DNA of 64,000 nucleotides from CBDCLY01 sp965218715 (lineage in GTDB: Bacteria; Bacteroidota; Bacteroidia; Flavobacteriales_E; Vicingaceae): assembly GCA_965218715.1 (NCBI GenBank), contig CBDCLY010000027.1, forward strand, positions 1-64,000, written 5' to 3'. Positions 35,953 through 45,186 of this stretch are shown here, piece after piece; the first letter of the stretch is position 1, and each line of letters begins with the position of its first letter. The position numbers and the translations under genes are program-made. Under the pieces are notes generated by a model that did no database searches, was not told the origin of the DNA, and saw only the letters and a program-made list of their open reading frames with translations.

Positions 35953-37171
35953 ATTTCTTTTTTGTTTGCTTTTTTGTTTTACGCAGCTTGCATGCAATGC
36001 CCCAATTGATTCAAATAAGTTGGACTGCGGCTCTTGGCTAATAGAAATGAACATTGACGGTAATGTCTTGCCAATATCATTGTTTATAGAAGAACAAGGA
36101 AAAGAGTTGCAATTTAGGATTGTGAATGGTGAAGAAAACATTGTTATTGAAGGCCTTAGCATTAAAGAAGATAGCCTTGTTGTAAGGCTCCCGGTTTTTG
36201 AATCCTTTTTCGAATTTAAACTACTCGACTCCAAGACCATGAGTGGCAATTGGGTAAATCTTTACAAAGGGAGCGATTACAAAATTCCAGTTACGGCTTT
36301 TTTCCACGAAGGCTCACGGTTTAGGACTAAATCCAATAATGGCCAAAGCAAACTAGAAAAAAAGTATCGCGTTTCTTTTTCTCCTGACTCGCCTGAAACA
36401 TCAAAAGCAATTGGCCTTTTTAAGCAGGAAGGTGATCGAGTATTAGGCACCTTTGCTACAGAAACCGGCGATTATCGTCATTTGGAGGGGTGCGCCACTA
36501 AGGATTCTTTATTTCTTTCGACTTTTGATGGTTCTCATGCTTTTCTTTTTAAGGCTGCAATTAAGGAAGATAGTTTGTTTGGAAAATTTTGGTCTGGAAC
36601 TCATTATAAAGAGAGTTGGGTTGCAGTAAAAGATCCTGATTTTGAATTGAGGAATGCCGATTCTTTAACTTGGTTTTTAGACCAAGACGCTCCTTTTGAT
36701 TTTAAGCTAAAAACGTTAGAGGGCGACTCTATCTCTCTTTCCCATCCAAGTTTTGAAAACAAAGCGCTTATCATTCAGTTAATGGGCTCTTGGTGCCCAA
36801 ATTGTTTGGATGAGTCTGTTTATTATTCAGGGTTATATAATGAATACAATCCTCAAGGCTTAGAAATTATTGCAGTTGCTTTTGAGCGCACCAGGTCCAG
36901 AGAACAGGCCAGTGAAAACATAAATAAGCTTGTTGAACGCTTAAGCATACATTACCCCGTTGTTTTGGGAAGTTTCACGAAAAAGGTTGGACCCAAGGAG
37001 CTCTTTCCAAACCTCAATCACATGATGTCTTACCCTACTTCAATCTTTCTGAACAAACAACATCAAGTGGTTAAAATTCACACGGGATTTTATGGGCCAG
37101 GAACAGGAAGGTATTTCGAAGAATACAAAAAAAGAACTGAGGAGTTTGTAGAAAACCTTTTGTCGAACTAA
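35921..37171 (+). CDS. TlpA-like thioredoxin-fold lipoprotein
   Basis: About 416 residues from the ATG at 35921; this start gives a lipoprotein signal (KFLFCLLFCFTQLAC, lipobox LAC). Residues about 30-235 are a beta-rich N-terminal domain without a recognised family. The C-terminal domain is a TlpA/ResA redoxin with the motif LMGSWCPNCLDE (CPNC) and cis-Pro region MMSYPTSIFLN. It should act as a periplasmic or outer-membrane thiol-disulfide protein. It overlaps the preceding coiled-coil gene by 32 bp and converges with the M28 peptidase gene, with one base between stops. Confidence 0.88.
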   Translation: MQKIRKTVSNKFLFCLLFCFTQLACNAPIDSNKLDCGSWLIEMNIDGNVLPISLFIEEQGKELQFRIVNGEENIVIEGLSIKEDSLVVRLPVFESFFEFKLLDSKTMSGNWVNLYKGSDYKIPVTAFFHEGSRFRTKSNNGQSKLEKKYRVSFSPDSPETSKAIGLFKQEGDRVLGTFATETGDYRHLEGCATKDSLFLSTFDGSHAFLFKAAIKEDSLFGKFWSGTHYKESWVAVKDPDFELRNADSLTWFLDQDAPFDFKLKTLEGDSISLSHPSFENKALIIQLMGSWCPNCLDESVYYSGLYNEYNPQGLEIIAVAFERTRSREQASENINKLVERLSIHYPVVLGSFTKKVGPKELFPNLNHMMSYPTSIFLNKQHQVVKIHTGFYGPGTGRYFEEYKKRTEEFVENLLSN

Positions 37172-37172
37172 A

Positions 37173-38684
37173 CTATTTTTTGTTTTGATCGACTACAATT
37201 CTTTCTTCGCGATTAGCAAGCTCCCAAGCCGTTAAAAAAACAAGTCTTGTAATTTTCTCAATTTTTTTAAAATCAATTTTTTCAACTGTATCGGTTTCTT
37301 TGTGATAATCAGCGTGAGTTCCGTTAAAGTAAAAAATCACTGGAATGTTGTTTTTTGCAAAGTTGTAATGGTCTGACCTATAGTAAAACCGGTTGGGGTC
37401 GTTTTCATCATTAAAGGTGTAGTCTAGATTGATGTTAAAATGCTTGTTGTTCACCTCTTCGCTTGTTTGATGAAGCTCAGAAGAAAGCCTATCTGACCCA
37501 ATTAGGTAAACATAATTACTGTCTTCTAGGTGTTTTTCATCGTAACGCCCTATCATGTCGATGTTTAGGTTGGCTACCGTATTTTCTAATGGGTAAACAG
37601 GGTGGTTCGTGTAGTATTTTGATCCTAATAGTCCCTTTTCTTCTCCCGAGACCGGCATCACTAAAATACTCCTTTTAGGACCGTTTCCCTCTTTGCTTGC
37701 CATCGCAAAGGCCTCCGCTATTTCAATTAAAGCAACCGTTCCAGACCCATCATCATCTGCACCGTTAAAAACAACCTCTCCCTTTTTTCCTATGTGATCA
37801 TAGTGTGCAGTTATAACGATAAGTTCATTTGCATGACTAGTTCCCGGAATAAATGCCAGAACATTTTCGCTAACAAGGTCTTCGGTTGGTTTGTTAATTA
37901 ACAGTGTTGCTTTTTCTGAATATGGTATTTGTTTTTTATACCCTTTTTTAAGCAGTTTTTTTAATTTATAATTTCCTCCAGATAGCAGTGTTTCGGCCAG
38001 ATCGTTTCCTATTTGAATCTTATAAATGTCTTCCTTTATTTCCTCTTTTAATTTCATTTTAGGCCTCTCAAAATAATGCGCATATTTATTTAAAATGCTT
38101 TTTAAGTCGGCTTCATGAAACATCACTCCAATTGCTCCTTTTGACTTTGCCAATTCAACTTTTGATTTGTTGCTCCATTTTTCATTGATTTTTATTTTTT
38201 GAGGCTTCCCTTCTAAAAAGAAAACAAACTTTCCTTCAACATTTAGATTCTCATAGTTGTCATAACCTTCTTCCTTAATCCCATATCCGACGAAAACCAC
38301 CTCTGTTTTAATTTCGTCATTTTTTAAAATAGACCCTCCAATAGTAAAGTCCTTATTAACTATAAATGTTTTTCCCTTAATGTTAATTTCGATACCCGAA
38401 TTTTTTTGCTCCACCAAATCAAATTTTTGAACATAGCTTTGGTTCGCAGAGGGCTCAATACCATAAGAAGAAAACTCTTTTATTAAATAGTCCATTGCCA
38501 TTTTTTGGCCTTTTCTTCCTGTTTCTCTTCCTTCGTATTCATCAGATGCCAAGACGTGCAAATGCTCACTTAATTCTTTTTCTTGAATCGTATTGGCATA
38601 TTTTACGGCAACGCCTTCCTGAGCCGTTACGTTCCAGCTAATTCCTAACACCAATATGGCAATGTTTAATCCTTTTTTCTTCAT
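37173..38684 (-). CDS. Secreted M28-family metallopeptidase
   Basis: 503 residues with a signal peptide ending TAQ. Early region SEHLHVLASDEYEGRETGRKGQKMAMDYL and a PA-type insertion (about 110-240, GVMFHEADL). The zinc-binding M28 motifs are VITAHYDHIG, FNGADDDGSGTVALIEIAEAF, VSGEEKGLLGSKYY and NLNIDMIGRYD, with the last ligand in YRSDHYNFAKNNIP. It is an aminopeptidase-type enzyme acting outside the cytoplasm. It starts immediately after rpiB on the same strand (no gap), so the pair may be co-transcribed. Confidence 0.92.
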   Translation of the reverse strand: MKKKGLNIAILVLGISWNVTAQEGVAVKYANTIQEKELSEHLHVLASDEYEGRETGRKGQKMAMDYLIKEFSSYGIEPSANQSYVQKFDLVEQKNSGIEINIKGKTFIVNKDFTIGGSILKNDEIKTEVVFVGYGIKEEGYDNYENLNVEGKFVFFLEGKPQKIKINEKWSNKSKVELAKSKGAIGVMFHEADLKSILNKYAHYFERPKMKLKEEIKEDIYKIQIGNDLAETLLSGGNYKLKKLLKKGYKKQIPYSEKATLLINKPTEDLVSENVLAFIPGTSHANELIVITAHYDHIGKKGEVVFNGADDDGSGTVALIEIAEAFAMASKEGNGPKRSILVMPVSGEEKGLLGSKYYTNHPVYPLENTVANLNIDMIGRYDEKHLEDSNYVYLIGSDRLSSELHQTSEEVNNKHFNINLDYTFNDENDPNRFYYRSDHYNFAKNNIPVIFYFNGTHADYHKETDTVEKIDFKKIEKITRLVFLTAWELANREERIVVDQNKK

Positions 38685-39110
38685 TTAGCTTATTTTTTCA
38701 ACCCTTCTTTGGTGCCTTCCACCTTCAAAATTAGTTTCAATAAATTTTTCAATACAATCAATCGCCAATTCAAGTGAAATGAACCTTGATGGCAATGCTA
38801 GACAGTTTGCATCATTATGCAGTCTAGATAACTCACTTAATTCTACATTCCAACAAAGGGCCGACCTAACTTTTTCATTTTTATTTAGTGTCATGTTAAT
38901 CCCGTTCCCAGAACCGCAAATTGCTATTCCAAGGTTTACTTCTTCTTTTGCAATAGCCGTTGCTAAGGGGTGTGCAAAATCTGGATAATCGCATCTATCT
39001 AAACTATTTGTTCCAAAATCTATGACTTTATTTTTTTTTTCTTTCAACCAATCTTTAATCTCTTCCTTGTATTCAAATCCTGCATGATCAGCGGCTATTC
39101 CAATTTTCAT
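38685..39110 (-). CDS. rpiB: Ribose-5-phosphate isomerase B
   Basis: 141 residues, the RpiB/LacAB family length. The motifs IGIAADHAGFEYKEEI, DFGTN, YPDFAHPLATAI and GIAICGSGNGINMTLNK (catalytic Cys in CGSGNG) are all present. It interconverts ribose-5-phosphate and ribulose-5-phosphate in the cytosol. The stop abuts the M28 gene start. The upstream region to the MORN-type gene is about 400 bp. Confidence 0.96.
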   Translation of the reverse strand: MKIGIAADHAGFEYKEEIKDWLKEKKNKVIDFGTNSLDRCDYPDFAHPLATAIAKEEVNLGIAICGSGNGINMTLNKNEKVRSALCWNVELSELSRLHNDANCLALPSRFISLELAIDCIEKFIETNFEGGRHQRRVEKIS

Positions 39111-39512
39111 ATATTTTGTTTAATGCTTGTTAATAATGTCCTTTTTTTCTTCTCTTAAAATCCAATAAGTTCTAATAAGTTCTTTTGTTTTTTAATTCTT
39201 TTTTACAGGTGATTCGATGACTAAATTAGTTTTTATTTAAGCAATTTTTATAAACAGTTCTTGAACCAAAAAAAACATGATAATTATTTATTCTTATAAA
39301 CAATTGATCTTGTCAACCGCTGTTAATTAAATGCATTATAAACTTAAAATCAAGTTGTTGTCAAATTTAATCTTGTTAGCAAAATGTTATCTTATTTTTA
39401 TAATATGATTTCCTTGCTCTCTTCTCTTTTTTCTTTCAACAGAACTAACCGAATAATAGTAGTAGTTCCTTTTTTTATAAAAAACTTTAAATTCTATTAT
39501 TTATATAATAGG
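39111..39512. other. AT-rich intergenic region between rpiB and the MORN-type gene
   Basis: About 400 bp between divergent genes, with no RNA gene and no protein I can support (the frame open from 39384 is only an upstream extension of the next gene). It must hold both divergent promoters, but no exact TAnnTTTG element is visible. A perfect 10-bp tandem repeat is at 39164-39183, and the heptamer TTGTCAA occurs at 39310 and 39358. Confidence 0.6.
39164..39183. repeat. Perfect 10-bp tandem direct repeat AATAAGTTCT
   Basis: Two adjacent copies of AATAAGTTCT, one helical turn apart, about 55 bp upstream of rpiB. This could be an operator half-site pair; the regulator is unknown. Confidence 0.7.
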
Positions 39513-41033
39513 ATGTTAATAAAGTTGATCATCTTTTTTTTCTTTTTCGTTCCTTTTCTAATTAATGCTCAAAAAACACAAGATAGTACAAGTATCTATA
39601 AAATCTTTTATGACATCAATGGATCAATTAAAAGCGAAGGAAATTTAATAAATGGAAAACCAGATGGTTATTGGCTTAATTATTATAAAAATGGCTTGAT
39701 AAAATCTGAAGGAAATAGAAAAGACTTAGAATTAGATAGTACATGGAGGTTTTATGATGAAAAGGGAAATTTATTGTCTAGTATAGGCTATAATAAAGGA
39801 GAAAAGGATGGAATAGAAAAGACATACAATAACTGTTTTTTAATAAAGGAGGTTACTTACTCGAATGGAAAAAAGAATGGCAACAGCGTTTTTTATTTTG
39901 AAGATTCATTAAAAAAGAAAAAAGAAACAAAACCTTTTGAAATGGACATAGCTTCTGGTATGGGCTATAAATATGCTTTTGATGGCAGAATAATTGAAAT
40001 AATCGAATATAAAAAGGGAGTTGTTTTAAAAAGAGAAAGAATAAATCAAAAGGATGAAGATGGGTTAAAACAAGGTTTATGGAAAGAATATTATCCCAAT
40101 AAACGTCTGAAGGAAGAGAAGAGATTTAAAGACAACGAACTGAATGGTTATTATAAGAAATACAATGCAGATGGTAAATTGGAAGAGGCCTTTCTATACC
40201 TAAACGGAATTTTGCAAGATAATGATGAGAATAAAGCTTCTTTTGATCTCATTAGCAATTATTATGAAGATGGTAGGCTTCAATCTGTAAGTGTTTATAA
40301 TTTATCTGGCAAAAAAGATGGAGTTTCAACTGAGTATGAAAGAGATGGTAAGGTTAAAAAGACGGGATTTTATGCGAATGGAACATTAACGAAAGAAGGA
40401 TTTATTGATAAAGAAGGAATGGAACAAGGGGCTTGGAAAATGTATTATTTAAATGGAGAAATCCAGGCAGAAGGAAAATATAAAAACGGGAAAAAAATAG
40501 GTAAATGGTTGTATTATTTTACTAATGGAGAGTTAGAGCAAGAAGGAAGTTTTGATAATGCTGGAAGGTATACAGGAGAATGGAAATGGTATTATGAAAA
40601 CACTCAACTATTAAGAAAAGAGGAGTTTTATAAAGGCAAAGAAGATGGAATATTAGAAGAATATAACATTGATGGGAGTTTAATTTCTAAAGGGGAATAT
40701 ATAGAGGGCGAAAGAGAGGGAGAATGGTTTTATCAATTAAATGACCATAAAGAAGAAGGCAAATACAGATTAGGAGAAAGAAATGGTTATTGGCAACACT
40801 TTCATACAAGTGGTAAAAAATCTTTCGAAGGAAATTACGTAGATGGACAAGCAGAAGGAAAACATAAATATTATTTTAATAATGGGGTTTTAGAACGAGA
40901 AGAAAACTATCGGTATGGTTTAGCCCATGGGAAATGGAAATGGTTTACGCGCGATGGATTCGAACGTTTAGTTATTGTTTATAAAGATGGTCTGGAGAAA
41001 AAAATAGATGGCCAAAAAGTCAAATTAGATTGA
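39513..41033 (+). CDS. Exported MORN/YwqK-type repeat protein
   Basis: About 506 residues from the ATG at 39513, which opens the signal peptide (LIKLIIFFFFFVPFLINAQ). The frame also reads back to 39384 but without signal character. The mature protein is built almost wholly of short repeats of the type 'G..hG.W..Yy.nG.l..eg.y' (for example GKKIGKWLYYFTNGELEQEGSF, GERNGYWQHFHTSGKKSFEGNY), the MORN-like pattern often labelled 'YwqK family antitoxin', although no toxin is nearby. Such repeats form extended beta structures. The gene overlaps or abuts the PAS kinase gene, which suggests the exported repeat protein feeds that sensor. The region appears more AT-rich than its neighbours. Confidence 0.85.
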   Translation: MLIKLIIFFFFFVPFLINAQKTQDSTSIYKIFYDINGSIKSEGNLINGKPDGYWLNYYKNGLIKSEGNRKDLELDSTWRFYDEKGNLLSSIGYNKGEKDGIEKTYNNCFLIKEVTYSNGKKNGNSVFYFEDSLKKKKETKPFEMDIASGMGYKYAFDGRIIEIIEYKKGVVLKRERINQKDEDGLKQGLWKEYYPNKRLKEEKRFKDNELNGYYKKYNADGKLEEAFLYLNGILQDNDENKASFDLISNYYEDGRLQSVSVYNLSGKKDGVSTEYERDGKVKKTGFYANGTLTKEGFIDKEGMEQGAWKMYYLNGEIQAEGKYKNGKKIGKWLYYFTNGELEQEGSFDNAGRYTGEWKWYYENTQLLRKEEFYKGKEDGILEEYNIDGSLISKGEYIEGEREGEWFYQLNDHKEEGKYRLGERNGYWQHFHTSGKKSFEGNYVDGQAEGKHKYYFNNGVLEREENYRYGLAHGKWKWFTRDGFERLVIVYKDGLEKKIDGQKVKLD

Positions 41034-41038
41034 AATCA

Positions 41039-44000
41039 ATGAATTTTAAAAAAATTAAGTTTTTATCTGGTTTAAATCTTATCAGGATGGAATTGTTTTT
41101 TGCCATTCTGTTTGAACTTTTTTTTCCTCATCTTTTTGTAGAAATAGAAGAAATTACTTTTAGTAAAGAATTAGTTGATATTCTTACCATAATTACTTTC
41201 CTAATTCTTCTAGCTTCATTTATAGTAAAACCGGTTAAAGAAAACATAAGAATTCTATCGCGAGTTGCTTATGTACTGCCAATTTTTTTAGCCGCAGGCA
41301 TAGCCTATGAAAATGGCTTTAATAGGGGTTCTTTTTTTAGTTTATTACTTGTCTATTGCTTTTTTAGCTTCATGTTTTCGTCAATAAAGGCCTATTTAAG
41401 GTTTAATGGAATAGCCTTATTAACCATTTTCTTTGCTCTTGTTGGCGTGGGTTTTAAAACGATTATCCCTATTCACCTTATTGTGGTTGGATTTGTATTG
41501 ATTTTTTTTGGCGCCTTTGCTTTAACCTTAGGAAGAAATCATTTTAAGGTAAAAATTAAGCAAAGAGAACAATTATTAGATTTCATATTTAACAATTCAT
41601 CAGATGGATTATTATTAATTGACATTGCAAATAATGTTATAATAGAATTGAATGATGTTGCAAAACGAATTTTTGGAAACAAAAAGTTAATTGGAGTTTC
41701 GCTTGATTTAATAAAGCTCGGAAATGTTTCATTGGATGAAATAAAAAACAACACTAAAAAGTCTGTTGATACAGAGGATGGGAAAATTTTTATTATCGAA
41801 CAAAAGAAAATTGATTTTAAGAATAAGCAAATGTGTGTAATAGAAATACACGAGTACAGAGATTTAAATGAGTTAAATAAAAGTTCTGAATTTGATCGTT
41901 TGAGAACCCATTCTGAAGAAAACTATCAGTATTTATTTGAAGAAAACTCATCAATAATTTGTGTCGTTGATAGAAAAGGAATTGTAATTGACATTAACAA
42001 CACATTATCAGAATTACTTCAATATTCTAAAGAAGAGGTTATCGGTAAAAACTATACTGAATTTACGGCAAAAGAAGCTCCAAATAGACTTGAAATAAAC
42101 AAAGAAGTTTGGAACGGAAAACCGGCGGTATTTGAAAAAAGCATTCGCAAAAAAAATGGACAAGAGGTTTTGGTTGAATTGGTATTACGAAAAGGGAGAT
42201 ACTTTGGGAAAGAAGTCTTTATTTCTAATGGTAGAAGCATAGAATTGCGAAAAAAATTGGAAAGTGAAGTTTTTAACGCATATGAAAGGTATAGAAACGT
42301 ATCTGAACTCTCACCAATTGGCTTTGTAATTACAGATAAAGAAGGAGTAATTATTAATACAAATAGGGCATTTACCAACATGTTGGGGTATAATTACGAA
42401 GAGTTAATAGGAGAAAAGTTCCTTTCTTTTTCTTTTCCAGATGATGCAGAAAACAAAGAAAATCTTATTCAAGAATTATTAGCGGGAAAGAAACAAATTG
42501 GGGAAATTGAAAAGAGATATCTCAAAAAAGACGGGCGAGAAATACACACATTGTTAAAAATGACAATTCAAAAAGACAGTAGAGATGAACCAGAATTGAT
42601 TTTTGCTCAAATTGTAGATATAAGTTCAATATTACAAGCCCAACAAGAATTAGCTATTTCTGAAAAAAGCTATAGAGATCTGTTTAATAACTCAAATGAT
42701 TTATTATACATCCTGGATGAAAACACAGTATTTGTCGATGTTAACCAATCAGTCATTAATAAATATGGGTACACAAAAGAAGAAATTTTAGGTAGAGCTC
42801 CAGACATGTTTTCTGCTCCAGATCTTAACGATTTGTCTTATATTTTTAAACAACTTGAGTTGGCGTGGAAGGGAAAGCAAGTAAAGGTTTTATGGTGGAG
42901 CATTAAAAAGAACGGAGAAATTTTTCCAAAAGAATTGATTTTAAGAAAAGGAGTTTATAGAGGAAAAAACATTTTAATGGCCAGCGGGAGAGATGTTTCT
43001 GAATCGTACAATTATGAAAAACAACTAGAAGAGAAAGAAAGAAGGTATCGACATCTTTTCGAAAGAAACCTTGCAGGAGTATATAGGACAGCAAGAAACG
43101 GAGAAATTTTAGAATACAATTCCGCATTTGCCAAAACACTTGGTTTTGCAAAAGAGGAGCAAAACAGCGAGTTAATAAATGCAAAAAAGTTCTACGTCAA
43201 CGACGAAGAAAGAGAACGTTTTTTAGAGAAACGTCATAAAAATAAATTTTTAGTTGGAGAGCGACTAATTCTGAAAAGAACAGATGGAAGCATTATCAAT
43301 GTATTGTTAAACGTATCTTCAATTTTCGACGAAAACAATGAATTTCAATATTATGAAGGATCAGTTTTTGACATTACAGAGCTGGTTTATGTTCAAGAGC
43401 AGTTAAAAGAAAGTGAAAAAAAGCACAAACAACTCATTGATTCATCGTCATTTGGCATAATAATAATGAGAAAAGACAAACTGGTTTTTGCCAACGAAAT
43501 GGCTTCAAAAGTTATGGGGTATAATTCACAGCAAGAAATGATTGGCCTGGACACAAAAAAGCTAGTTTTTGAAAAAGACATTAATCTCTACAGCTTTTTG
43601 TTCGAAAAGATTTTAGAAGAGGAAATTCCTTTTTCAGAATACAGAATCAAAAAGAAAAATGGCGAAACCGTAGATGTAGAAGCAAAGCCGATTTTGGTTG
43701 ACTTTGAGAATAAAAAAAGCCTTCAAATATCCTTTATCGACATTTCAGATAAAAGAAAATATGAAGAAGCGGAGGAATTGGTTAAATCCACAGAGCGATT
43801 TAATCAAATATTAAAAAGCCAATTAAAAGAAAAGGAGATTCTTTTAAAAGAAGTACACCATCGGGTAAAAAATAATTTGCAAGTAGTTTCTAGTATTTTG
43901 AGCCTACAAAGCACCTACATTGATGACGAGAAAACAAGAAGCCTCTTAAGCGAAAGCCAAAATAGAATTAGATCTATGGCATTAATTCACGAGAAGCTAT

Positions 44001-44434
44001 ACACAACCAAAGACTTTTCAAAAATCTCTTTCTCGAATTACATAAATAATTTAGCAGAGAATATTGTAGGGTCTTATGCACAGAAAGAGCAAAATGTTGA
44101 ATTGCTCTTTGACACAGAAGAACTCTATTTAAATTTAGACGAAGCAATTCCTTGCGGACTAATTTTAAATGAATTAATTTCGAATTGCCTAAAATATGCT
44201 TTTAAAGGAAGAAAAGAAGGTGCAATTAAGGTGCAGTTAAAGGAAGAAAAAAATGAAATTTGCCTTTCTATAATTGACAATGGAGTAGGTTTTCCCGAAC
44301 AATTAAACTTTAGGGAAACAGAGTCTTTAGGACTTCAGCTTGTAAATACACTAGTTGAGCAATTAGAAGGAAACATCAATTTGATAAATGGCAAAGGAAC
44401 CGAGTTTAACATTCGGTTTAATCGAGGAGATTAA
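41039..44434 (+). CDS. Multi-PAS membrane histidine kinase (HisKA_2 type)
   Basis: About 1131 residues from the ATG at 41039, 5 bp after the previous stop; a TTG at 41030 is also possible. The first 170 residues hold about six TM helices. Then come about six PAS/PAC modules, roughly from residue 180 to 910, with repeated landmarks such as NGQEVLVELVLRKG, EDVTE/ISD-type ends and YRHLFERNLAGVYRTARNG. The kinase core has the HisKA_2 box KEVHHRVKNNLQVVSSILSLQ and an HATPase with ELISNCLKYAFKG, DNGVGFP and GLQLVNTL. It should phosphorylate the LytTR regulator downstream, whose ATG overlaps its stop (TAATG). The signals may be redox, light or small ligands; not decidable here. Confidence 0.92.
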   Translation: MNFKKIKFLSGLNLIRMELFFAILFELFFPHLFVEIEEITFSKELVDILTIITFLILLASFIVKPVKENIRILSRVAYVLPIFLAAGIAYENGFNRGSFFSLLLVYCFFSFMFSSIKAYLRFNGIALLTIFFALVGVGFKTIIPIHLIVVGFVLIFFGAFALTLGRNHFKVKIKQREQLLDFIFNNSSDGLLLIDIANNVIIELNDVAKRIFGNKKLIGVSLDLIKLGNVSLDEIKNNTKKSVDTEDGKIFIIEQKKIDFKNKQMCVIEIHEYRDLNELNKSSEFDRLRTHSEENYQYLFEENSSIICVVDRKGIVIDINNTLSELLQYSKEEVIGKNYTEFTAKEAPNRLEINKEVWNGKPAVFEKSIRKKNGQEVLVELVLRKGRYFGKEVFISNGRSIELRKKLESEVFNAYERYRNVSELSPIGFVITDKEGVIINTNRAFTNMLGYNYEELIGEKFLSFSFPDDAENKENLIQELLAGKKQIGEIEKRYLKKDGREIHTLLKMTIQKDSRDEPELIFAQIVDISSILQAQQELAISEKSYRDLFNNSNDLLYILDENTVFVDVNQSVINKYGYTKEEILGRAPDMFSAPDLNDLSYIFKQLELAWKGKQVKVLWWSIKKNGEIFPKELILRKGVYRGKNILMASGRDVSESYNYEKQLEEKERRYRHLFERNLAGVYRTARNGEILEYNSAFAKTLGFAKEEQNSELINAKKFYVNDEERERFLEKRHKNKFLVGERLILKRTDGSIINVLLNVSSIFDENNEFQYYEGSVFDITELVYVQEQLKESEKKHKQLIDSSSFGIIIMRKDKLVFANEMASKVMGYNSQQEMIGLDTKKLVFEKDINLYSFLFEKILEEEIPFSEYRIKKKNGETVDVEAKPILVDFENKKSLQISFIDISDKRKYEEAEELVKSTERFNQILKSQLKEKEILLKEVHHRVKNNLQVVSSILSLQSTYIDDEKTRSLLSESQNRIRSMALIHEKLYTTKDFSKISFSNYINNLAENIVGSYAQKEQNVELLFDTEELYLNLDEAIPCGLILNELISNCLKYAFKGRKEGAIKVQLKEEKNEICLSIIDNGVGFPEQLNFRETESLGLQLVNTLVEQLEGNINLINGKGTEFNIRFNRGD

Positions 44435-45186
44435 TGGAAAACAAAAAAATATTAATTGTAGAAGACGAGGCAATTGTAGCAAAGGACATTGCAGGATGCC
44501 TTAAGCGATTAAATTACCACGTGCTTAGCATTTTCTCAAAAGGAGAACAGGCTCTTTTATCTCTTGAAGAAGAGGTTCCAGACTTGATTTTAATGGACAT
44601 CATGTTGGCTGGTGATATCACGGGCATAGAGACGGCGGCAGAAATCAAAAAAAGGCACAACATCCCAATCGTTTTTTTAACTGCCTACGCAGACGAAAAA
44701 ACAATTAGCAAGGCGAAAGTAATGGAGCCCTATGGCTATGTTATAAAACCATTTAAAGAAATAGACTTAAAGGCTTCTCTAGAAATGGCTTTGTATAAGT
44801 TTCAGAAAAACAAAGAACAAGCTGATGCTTATGAAAAGAGTTTAAAAAGACAAAACATGGATAGTTTGAATGACTATTTATATGTGAAATCAAACTCAAA
44901 ACTCATAAAGGTTTCCAATGAAAACATATATTTTGTTGAAGCGCTTAAGGACTACGTTACCATCCACTCCAAGCACGAAAAGTACGTTATCCACTCAACA
45001 ATGAAGGATTTAGAGAAGAAATTGCCCACAGAAACTTTCATACGCGTGCACCGTTCCTTTATCATTAACCTCAACAAGATAAAAACAATAGAAGGCTCTT
45101 TAGTACAACTAGAAGACTACGAACAGCTTATTCCTATTGGAGGTTCATTTAAGGAGGAACTTTACGGTAGAATTAATCTTGCTTAA
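44434..45186 (+). CDS. LytTR-family response regulator
   Basis: 250 residues. The receiver has VEDEAIVAKDI, phospho-acceptor Asp55 in LILMDIMLAGDITGIE, and YVIKPF. A C-terminal LytTR DNA-binding domain (about 150-248) has the pattern IYFVEALKDYVTIHSKHEKYVIHSTMKDLEKKLP and FIRVHRSFIINLNKI. It is the clear partner of the PAS kinase by overlap (TAATG). LytTR proteins bind direct repeats, and its targets are unknown. It converges with the FAD oxidoreductase gene, overlapping stop codons by four bases. Confidence 0.93.
   Translation: MENKKILIVEDEAIVAKDIAGCLKRLNYHVLSIFSKGEQALLSLEEEVPDLILMDIMLAGDITGIETAAEIKKRHNIPIVFLTAYADEKTISKAKVMEPYGYVIKPFKEIDLKASLEMALYKFQKNKEQADAYEKSLKRQNMDSLNDYLYVKSNSKLIKVSNENIYFVEALKDYVTIHSKHEKYVIHSTMKDLEKKLPTETFIRVHRSFIINLNKIKTIEGSLVQLEDYEQLIPIGGSFKEELYGRINLA

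Noticed and set aside
39513..41033. YwqK toxin-antitoxin system
   Set aside because: The repeat family name implies an antitoxin, but no toxin gene is adjacent, the protein has a signal peptide, and the next genes are a kinase and regulator.
44518..44526. Another CACGTG core as a third parS
   Set aside because: Flanking bases (ACCACGTGCTT) do not match the parS arms, and it lies inside a coding sequence.
44985..44998. TTATCCAC resembling a DnaA box
   Set aside because: It is a single copy inside the LytTR coding sequence with no cluster; no oriC structure is seen in the window.
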